Under the pieces are notes generated by a model. That model was not told the DNA's origin. It did no database searches and saw only the letters and a list, made by a program, of their open reading frames with translations. The translations under genes were made by a program, and so were the position numbers. 64,000 nt of DNA from Archivesica marissinica (lineage: Eukaryota; Mollusca; Bivalvia; Venerida; Vesicomyidae). The DNA lies in contig CM026390.1 of NCBI GenBank assembly GCA_014843695.1, forward strand, positions 93,953,975 through 94,017,974, read 5' to 3'. Shown here in pieces: positions 13,801 to 22,800 of the stretch; the first letter of the stretch is position 1, and every line of letters starts with the position of its first letter.

Positions 13801-16800
13801 AGGGTTTAATCTCAATGTATCAACTAGGCCTGGACAGTATAGGGTTTAATCTCAATGTGTAACTAGGCCTGGACAGCATAGGGATTAATCTCAATGTATC
13901 AACTAGGCCTGGACAGTATAGGGTTTAATCTCAATGTATCAACTAGGCCTGGACAGTATAGGGTTTAATCTCAATGTATCAACTAGGCCTGGACAGTATA
14001 GGGTTTAATCTCAATGTATCAACTAGGCCTGGACAGTATAGGGTTTAATCTCAATGTGGCAACTAGGCCTGGACAGTATAGGTTTAATCTCAATGTGTCA
14101 ACTAGGCCTGGACAGTATAGGGTTTAATCTCAATGTATCAACTAGGCCTGGACAGTATAGGGTTTAATCTCAATGTGGCAACTAGGCCTGGACAGTATAG
14201 GGTTTAATCTCAATGTGGCAACTAGGCCTGGACAGTATAGGGTTTAATCTCAATGTGTCAACTAGGCCTGGACAGTATAGGGTTTAATCTCAATGTGTCA
14301 ACTAGGCCTGGACAGTATAGGGTTTAATCTCAATGTGTCAACTAGGCCTGGACAGTATAGGGTTTAATCTCAATGTATCAACTAGGCCTGGACAGTATAG
14401 GGTTTAATCTCAATGTGTCAACTAGGCCTGGACAGTATAGGGTTTAATCTCAATGTGTCAACTAGGCCTGGACAGTATAGGGTTTAATCTCAATGTGTCA
14501 ACTAGGCCTGGACAGTATAGGGTTTAATCTCAATGTGTCAACTAGGCCTGGACAGTATAGGGTTTAATCTCAATGTATCAACTAGGCCTGGACAGTATAG
14601 GGTTTAATCTCAATGTATCAACTAGGCCTGGACAGTATAGGGTTTAATCTCAATGTATCAACTAGGCCTGGACAGTATAGGGTTTAATCTCAATGTGCCA
14701 ACTAGGCCTGGGCAGTATAGGGTTTAATCTCAATGTATCAACTAGGCCTGGACAGTATAGGGTTTAATCTCAATGTGTACTAGGCCTGGGCAGCATAGGG
14801 ATTAATCTCAATGTATCATCTAGGCCTGGACAGTATAGGGTTTAATCTCAATGTATCAACTAGGCCTGGACAGTATAGGGTTTAATCTCAATGTATCAAC
14901 TAGGCCTGGACAGTATAGGGTTTAATCTCAATGTATCAACTAGGCCTGGACAGTATATGGTTTAATCTCAATGTGGCAACTAGGCCTGGACAGTATATGG
15001 TTTAATCTCAATGTGGCAACTAGGCCTGGACAGTATAGGGTTTAATCTCAATGTGGCAACTAGGCCTGGACAGTATAGGGTTTAATCTCAATGTATCAAC
15101 TAGGCCTGGACAGTATAGGGTTTAANNNNNNNNNNNNNNNNNNNNNNNNNNNNNNNNNNNNNNNNNNNNNNNNNNNNNNNNNNNNNNNNNNNNNNNNNNN
15201 NNNNNNNNNNNNNNNNNNNNNNNNNNNNNNNNNNNNNNNNNNNNNNNNNNNNNNNNNNNNNNNNNNNNNNNNNNNNNNNNNNNNNNNNNNNNNNNNNNNN
15301 NNNNNNNNNNNNNNNNNNNNNNNNNNNNNNNNNNNNNNNNNNNNNNNNNNNNNNNNNNNNNNNNNNNNNNNNNNNNNNNNNNNNNNNNNNNNNNNNNNNN
15401 NNNNNNNNNNNNNNNNNNNNNNNNNNNNNNNNNNNNNNNNNNNNNNNNNNNNNNNNNNNNNNNNNNNNNNNNNNNNNNNNNNNNNNNNNNNNNNNNNNNN
15501 NNNNNNNNNNNNNNNNNNNNNNNNNNNNNNNNNNNNNNNNNNNNNNNNNNNNNNNNNNNNNNNNNNNNNNNNNNNNNNNNNNNNNNNNNNNNNNNNNNNN
15601 NNNNNNNNNNNNNNNNNNNNNNNNNNNNNNNNNNNNNNNNNNNNNNNNNNNNNNNNNNNNNNNNNNNNNNNNNNNNNNNNNNNNNNNNNNNNNNNNNNNN
15701 NNNNNNNNNNNNNNNNNNNNNNNNNNNNNNNNNNNNNNNNNNNNNNNNNNNNNNNNNNNNNNNNNNNNNNNNNNNNNNNNNNNNNNNNNNNNNNNNNNNN
15801 NNNNNNNNNNNNNNNNNNNNNNNNNNNNNNNNNNNNNNNNNNNNNNNNNNNNNNNNNNNNNNNNNNNNNNNNNNNNNNNNNNNNNNNNNNNNNNNNNNNN
15901 NNNNNNNNNNNNNNNNNNNNNNNNNNNNNNNNNNNNNNNNNNNNNNNNNNNNNNNNNNNNNNNNNNNNNNNNNNNNNNNNNNNNNNNNNNNNNNNNNNNN
16001 NNNNNNNNNNNNNNNNNNNNNNNNNNNNNNNNNNNNNNNNNNNNNNNNNNNNNNNNNNNNNNNNNNNNNNNNNNNNNNNNNNNNNNNNNNNNNNNNNNNN
16101 NNNNNNNNNNNNNNNNNNNNNNNNNATGTGGCAACTAGGCCTGGACAGTATAGGGTTTAATCTCAATGTATCAACTAGGCCTGGACAGTATATGGTTTAA
16201 TCTCAATGTGGCAACTAGGCCTGGACAGTATAGGGTTTAATCTCAATGTATCAACTAGGCCTGGACAGTATATGGTTTAATCTCAATGTGGACAAGGCCT
16301 GGACAGTATAGGGTTAATCTCAATGTGGCAACTAGGCCTGGACAGTATAGGGTTAATCTCAATGTATCAACTAGGCCTGGACAGTATAGGGTTTAATCTC
16401 AATGTATCAACTAGGCCTGGACAGTATAGGGTTTAATCTCAACGTGGCAACTAGGCCTGGACAGTATAGGGTTTAATCTCAATGTATCAACTAGGCCTGG
16501 ACAGTATAGGGTTTAATCTCAATGTATCAACTAGGCCTGGACAGCATAGGGTTTAATCTCAATGTATCAACTAGGCCTGGACAGTATAGGGTTTAATCTC
16601 AATGTGTCAACTAGGCCTGGACAGTATATGGTTTAATCTCAATGTATCAACTAGGCCTGGATAGTATAGGGTTTAATCTCAATGTGTCAACTACAGTAGG
16701 CCTGGATAGTATAGGGTTTAATCTCAATATGTCAACTAGGCCTGGACAGTATAGGGTTTAATCTCAATGTATCAACTAGGCCTGGACAGTATAGGGTTTA

Positions 16801-19800
16801 ATCTCAATGTATCAACTAGGCCTGGACAGTATAGAGTTTAATCTCAATGTGCCAACTAGGCCTGGGCAGTATAGGGTTTAATCTCAATGTATCAACTAGG
16901 CCTGGACAGTATAGGGTTTAATCTCAATGTGTAACTAGGCCTGGACAGCATAGGGATTAATCTCAATGTATCAACTAGGCCTGGACAGTATAGGGTTTAA
17001 TCTCAATGTATCAACTAGGCCTGGACAGTATAGGGTTTAATCTCAATGTATCAACTAGGCCTGGACAGTATAGGGTTTAATCTCAATGTATCAACTAGGC
17101 CTGGACAGTATATGGTTTAATCTCAATGTGGCAACTAGGCCTGGACAGTATATGGTTTAATCTCAATGTGTCAACTAGGCCTGGACAGTATAGGGTTTAA
17201 TCTCAATGTATCAACTAGGCCTGGACAGTATATGGTTTAATCTCAATGTGGCAACTAGGCCTGGACAGTATAGGGTTTAATCTCAATGTATCAACTAGGC
17301 CTGGACAGTATAGGGTTTAATCTCAATGTGTCAACTAGGCCTGGACAGTATAGGGTTTAATCTCTGTGTCAACTAGGCCTGGACAGTATAGGGTTTAATC
17401 TCAATGTGCCAACTAGGCCTGGACAGTATAGGGTTTAATCTCAATGTGTCAACTAGGCCTGGACAGTATAGGGTTTAATCTCAATGTATCAACTAGGCCT
17501 GGACAGTATAGGGTTTAATCTCAATGTGCCAACTAGGCCTGGACAGCATAGGGTTTAATCTCAATGTATCAACTAGGCCTGGACAGTATAGGGTTTAATC
17601 TCAATGTGTCAACTAGGCCTGGACAGTATATGGTTTAATCTCAATGTGTCAACTAGGCCTGGATAGTATAGGGTTTAATCTCAATGTATCAACTAGGCCT
17701 GGACAGTATAGGGTTTAATCTCAATGTATCAACTAGGCCTGGACAGTATAGGGTTTAATCTCAATGTATCAACTAGGCCTGGACAGTATAGGGTTTAATC
17801 TCAATGTATCAACTAGGCCTGGACAGTATATGGTTTAATCTCAATGTGCAACTAGGCCTGGACAGTATAGGGATTAATCTCAATGTATCAACTAGGCCTG
17901 GACAGTATAGGTTTAAAATGTATCAACAGCTGGACAGTATAGGGTTTAATCTCAAGTATCAACTAGCCTGGACAGTATAGGGTTTAATCTCAATGTATCA
18001 ACTAGGCCTGGACAGTATATGGTTTAATCTCAATGTGGCAACTAGGCTGGACAGTATATGGTTTAATCTCAATGTGTCAACTAGGCCTGGACAGTATAGG
18101 GTTTAATCTCAATGTGCAACTAGGCCTGGACAGTATAGGGTTTAATCTCAATATCAACTAGGCCTGGACAGTATAGGGTTTAATCTCTGTATCAACTAGG
18201 CCTGGACAGTATAGGGTTTAATCTCAATATGTCAACTAGGCCTGGACAGTATAGGGTTTAATCTCAATGTGTCAACTAGGCCTGGACAGTATAGGGTTTA
18301 ATCTCAATGTGTCAACTAGGCCTGGACAGTATAGGGTTTAATCTCAATGTGTCAACTAGGCCTGGACAGTATAGGGTTTAATCTCAATGTGTCAACTAGG
18401 CCTGGACAGTATAGGGTTTAATCTCAATGTGTCAACTAGGCCTGGACAGTATAGGGTTTAATCTCAATGTATCAACTAGGCCTGGACAGTATAGGGTTTA
18501 ATCTCAATGTATCAACTAGGCCTGGACAGTATAGGGTTTAATCTCAATGTATCAACTAGGCCTGGACAGTATAGGGTTTAATCTCAATGTATCAACTAGG
18601 CCTGGACAGTATAGGGTTTAATAAGCTAACACTTTCTGGGCATGTACATGCACATTAGTTAGACTGCAGCAATTCACAATTCAAATTCTGTTATTAAGTT
18701 TATTATAATATTTATAATTATACTTCGACATAACATAAGTTTATATGTTACACTTACTGATATATTACACTTATAGGATGTCTGTGATATATTACACTTA
18801 TAGGATGTCTGTGATATATTACACTTATAGGATGTCTGTGATATATTACACTTATAGGATGTCTGTGATATATTACACTTATAGGATGTCTGTGATATAT
18901 TACACTTATAGGATGTCTGTGATATATTACACTTATAGGGTGTCTGTGATATATTACACTTATAGGATGTCTGTGATATATTACACTTATAGGGTGTCTG
19001 TGATATATTACACTTATAGGATGTCTGTGATATATTACACTTATAGGGTGTCTGTGATTTTGATATATTACACTTATAGGGTGTCTGTGATTTTGATATA
19101 TTACACTCACAGGGTGTCTGTGATTTTGATATATTACACTTATAGGATGTCTGTGATTTTGATATATTACACTTATAGGATGTCTGTGATTTTGATATAT
19201 TACACTTATAGGATGTCTGTGATTTTGATATATTACACTCACAGGGTGTCTGTGATTTTGATATATTACACTTATAGGGTGTCTGTGATTTTGATATATT
19301 ACACTTATAGGGTGTCTGTGATTTTGATATATTACACTCACAGGGTGTCTGTGATTTTGATATATTACACTTATAGGATGTCTGTGATTTTGATATATTA
19401 CACTTATAGGATGTCTGTGATTTTGATATATTACACTCACAGGGTGTCTGTGATTTTGATATATTACACTTATAGGGTGTCTGTGATTTTGATATATTAC
19501 ACTTATAGGGTGTCTGTGATTTTGATATATTACACTCACAGGGTGTCTGTGATTTTGATATATTACACTTATAGGATGTCTGTGATTTTGATATATTACA
19601 CTTATAGGATGTCTGTGATTTTGATATATTACACTTATAGGATGTCTGTGATTTTGATATATTACACTCACAGGGTGTCTGTGATTTTGATATATTACAC
19701 TTATAGGGTGTCTGTGATTTTGATATATTACACTTATAGGATGTCTGTGATTTTGATATATTACACTTATAGGATGTCTGTGATTTTGATATATTACACT

Positions 19801-22800
19801 TATAGGGTGTCTGTGATTTTGATATATTACCCTCATAGGTTGTCTGTGATATTGATATATTACACTTACTCATAGGATGTCTGTGATTTTGATATATTAC
19901 ACTTATAGGATGTCTGTGATTTTGATATATTACCCTCATAGGTTGTCTGTGATATTGATATATTACCCTCATAGGGTGTCTGTGATATTGATATATTACA
20001 CTTACTCATAGGATGTCTGTGATTTTGATATATTACACTTATAGGGTGTCTGTGATTTTGATATATTACACTTATAGGATGTCTGTGATTTTGATATATT
20101 ACACTTACTCATAGGATGTCTGCGACTTTTTTGTACTGTGCCTGCTGTGTCCGGCAAGGTACCAGCAATGTCCATGTTGAAGAGCATCTCCGATACCCTT
20201 TGAGCAGTTTTCCTCACCATTGCATATGGTACGTTGCCATGGAGAGGATCGAGCGGACCACTGTGTTCTACAGACAAAGTTACACACTAATTATATTTTA
20301 AAAAAGTTTAAACTTTATTTTACAACGATTGCGAAGCAAGTTTTAACAATTTATATTAATCACTCTTGTTGGCGCGGATGAAAGCGTATATGTGGTCATT
20401 CGTGTGGGAGAAACCGGAGTACCCGGAGAAAACCCACCTGTCCAATCTGGCGACCATCGTACCATCTCACATACTTCCCGGTCCTAGGCTGTCCGATTAG
20501 CACAGTGGTTAGCGCGCTCGCTTCACCAAAGCAACCCGGGTTTGACTAATTATATTTGAAACAATATAAAAATTAGAAATGTTTGTATCATATAATTATA
20601 TACTCTCCTGAATGGAGGTCACCTCACAAGAACTATGGGTCACTGACTACTGTTCATCACCATTCTCTCTACAAAGTTTCAGGATTCTATGCTCAAACAT
20701 TCTCAAGCAGACACCTTTTATATTTATCCCACTGACCCAAATCTCAATAATCCAGGTCATCTAGCGGTCAATAATCCAGGTCATCTAGCGGTCAATAATC
20801 CAGGTCATCTAGCGGTCAATAATCCAGGTCATCTAGCGGTCACAAACAACCTCCTACCATGCTTGACAAAGACATTTTAAAGAAAATTGGTAAAAAGACC
20901 CACTTATAGAAAGACTTGGTTCAAACGTATTTCATCATCATGATTTATAATACACAGGTACATATTCTACATGTATATAATACACAGGTACATATTCTAC
21001 ATGTATATAATACACAGGTACATATTATACATGTATATAATACACAGGTACATATTTGTACCTATTGGTATGGGAGGAAACTGGGGTTCTCAAAGAAAAC
21101 CCACTTGTCCGATATGGCGACAATAGTACAAATCTCACATACTTCGTGATCTGAAGATCGTACCCAGGTTGCATCAGTTAGAACCCAGGTTGCATCGGTT
21201 TGAACCCAGGTTGCATCGGTTCGATCCCAGGTTGCATCAGTTCGAACCCAGGTTGCATCGAATCGATCCCAGGTTGCATGGGATCGAACCCAGGTTGCAT
21301 CAGATCAAACCCAGGTTGCATCGGATCGAACCCAGGTTGCATCGGATCGAACCCAGGTTGCATCGGATCGAACCCAGGTTGCATCGGATCAATCCCAGGT
21401 TACATCGGTTCAAACCCAGGTTACATCGGTTCGAAGCCAGGTTGCATCGGTTAGAAGCGCTGTGCTAATTGGACAGTCATCCAGCTATGCCTTATATAGA
21501 CAACTTCATGAGGTAAATAACTTATAGAATTGTTACTTGTTGCTTCTCTTATTCCTGTGGATTTCTTCAGCAGTCCCAGTTTGAAGTTTGGATGTCCATT
21601 CTCAACAAAATACTTCATCAGTTTTAGTACCTGTTAAACACGATCATGTGTCAAGAAATCAGTGACAACACTATTCCATATCTTGTATTGACATGGAAAT
21701 CCATATATTAACCCATCTCATTCTGGATACATTTAACCCTTTCAACACCACAGGCCTCTAAATAGGCTTACAAAAAGTGTAGATCCAGATGAGCCGGCTC
21801 GTGATGAGCCGTCTCATCAGGATCTGCACTTTTTGCCGGTAATATTACTATTACTTGACAAAAATTACCCATTTTGATAAATGAACTGGTCCAAATGTAA
21901 TTTTCTTATTAATTTATTGGTCTAAAAATATGATGCACCAGTCCATGTCAGTTACTTGGTGTTGAATGGGTTAAAGGCTTTTGCAAACAACATACATTGT
22001 AGATCCAGATCTGCCGCTGCGTGCTGATCATGATCTATGTTGTTTGCTGCATAGCCAAGTGTCTTAGCAAGATCATCTGAATAGCAAGGAGCATAGAGCC
22101 AGATCAGCCGGCACGTTTCGTGCCGGCTGATCTGGCTCTATGCTCTTTGCAAATACTGTTTAAACAGCAACCAGAATGAAATGGCTTAAAGCAAATATGT
22201 GCAAGCATGACATTTCTTAGTCGATAGATAGCATAGTTTATACAAATTTATTTAGCTCGATTGCGAGACAAGTTCTTACAACATTAATTTGATCGCCCTC
22301 GAGACCTCATTCCTGATGGAATCCATCGCAATGAGGGAAAGGGGAAAGAGACGAGGCAATGTGGATTCTAAGTGCATTGATTAAGGGCACAATCGTAAAG
22401 GCTACAGCTGGGTATAAATTCTGGGCCACTCACACGTGAAGTGAATGAGCTACCACTGCACTATCACGACTTACATTTAAATTATGCTTATAAAAGTGAA
22501 AACCTGAGTCTAGAAAAGAGGAAACACGGAATATTTAATACTTGTGACCTTGATTTTGACGTGTGTCGAGTCTCTCTGCAGTCTGTCCACGAGGAAGTCG
22601 ACAAGATTCTCACAGTTCTCAGCTGACTCAAAACTTATTTCTGCATTTAGTCAAGGATTCAAGGATAGGAATGCTTGGTTTGAGCATTTGTTTAATCATA
22701 TTTACAGGCCATGTAATCTGTACATTACCTCGAACAGGCCAAACACATTTGTACCAAAACAAAACACACAATGTAATCTGCACAGTTCCTCGAACAGGTC

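Noticed and set aside
15091..16200. Frames of about 350 residues made of X
   Set aside because: They span the 1000-N gap.
4988..18622. CRISPR-like or telomere-like array
   Set aside because: Units are directly contiguous 40-bp copies without unique spacers, so not CRISPR. AGGGTTTA recalls the plant-type telomere repeat but occurs only once per 40 bp, so it is not telomeric.
18674..19972. Repeat proteins on both strands (SQTSYKCNISK, IYYTYRMSVIL types)
   Set aside because: The 27/33-bp periods are multiples of 3, so frames stay open on both strands by arithmetic.
21169..21468. Repeat proteins with RLHRIEP or MQPGFDP units
   Set aside because: 21-bp tandem array inside a SINE, open in several frames.
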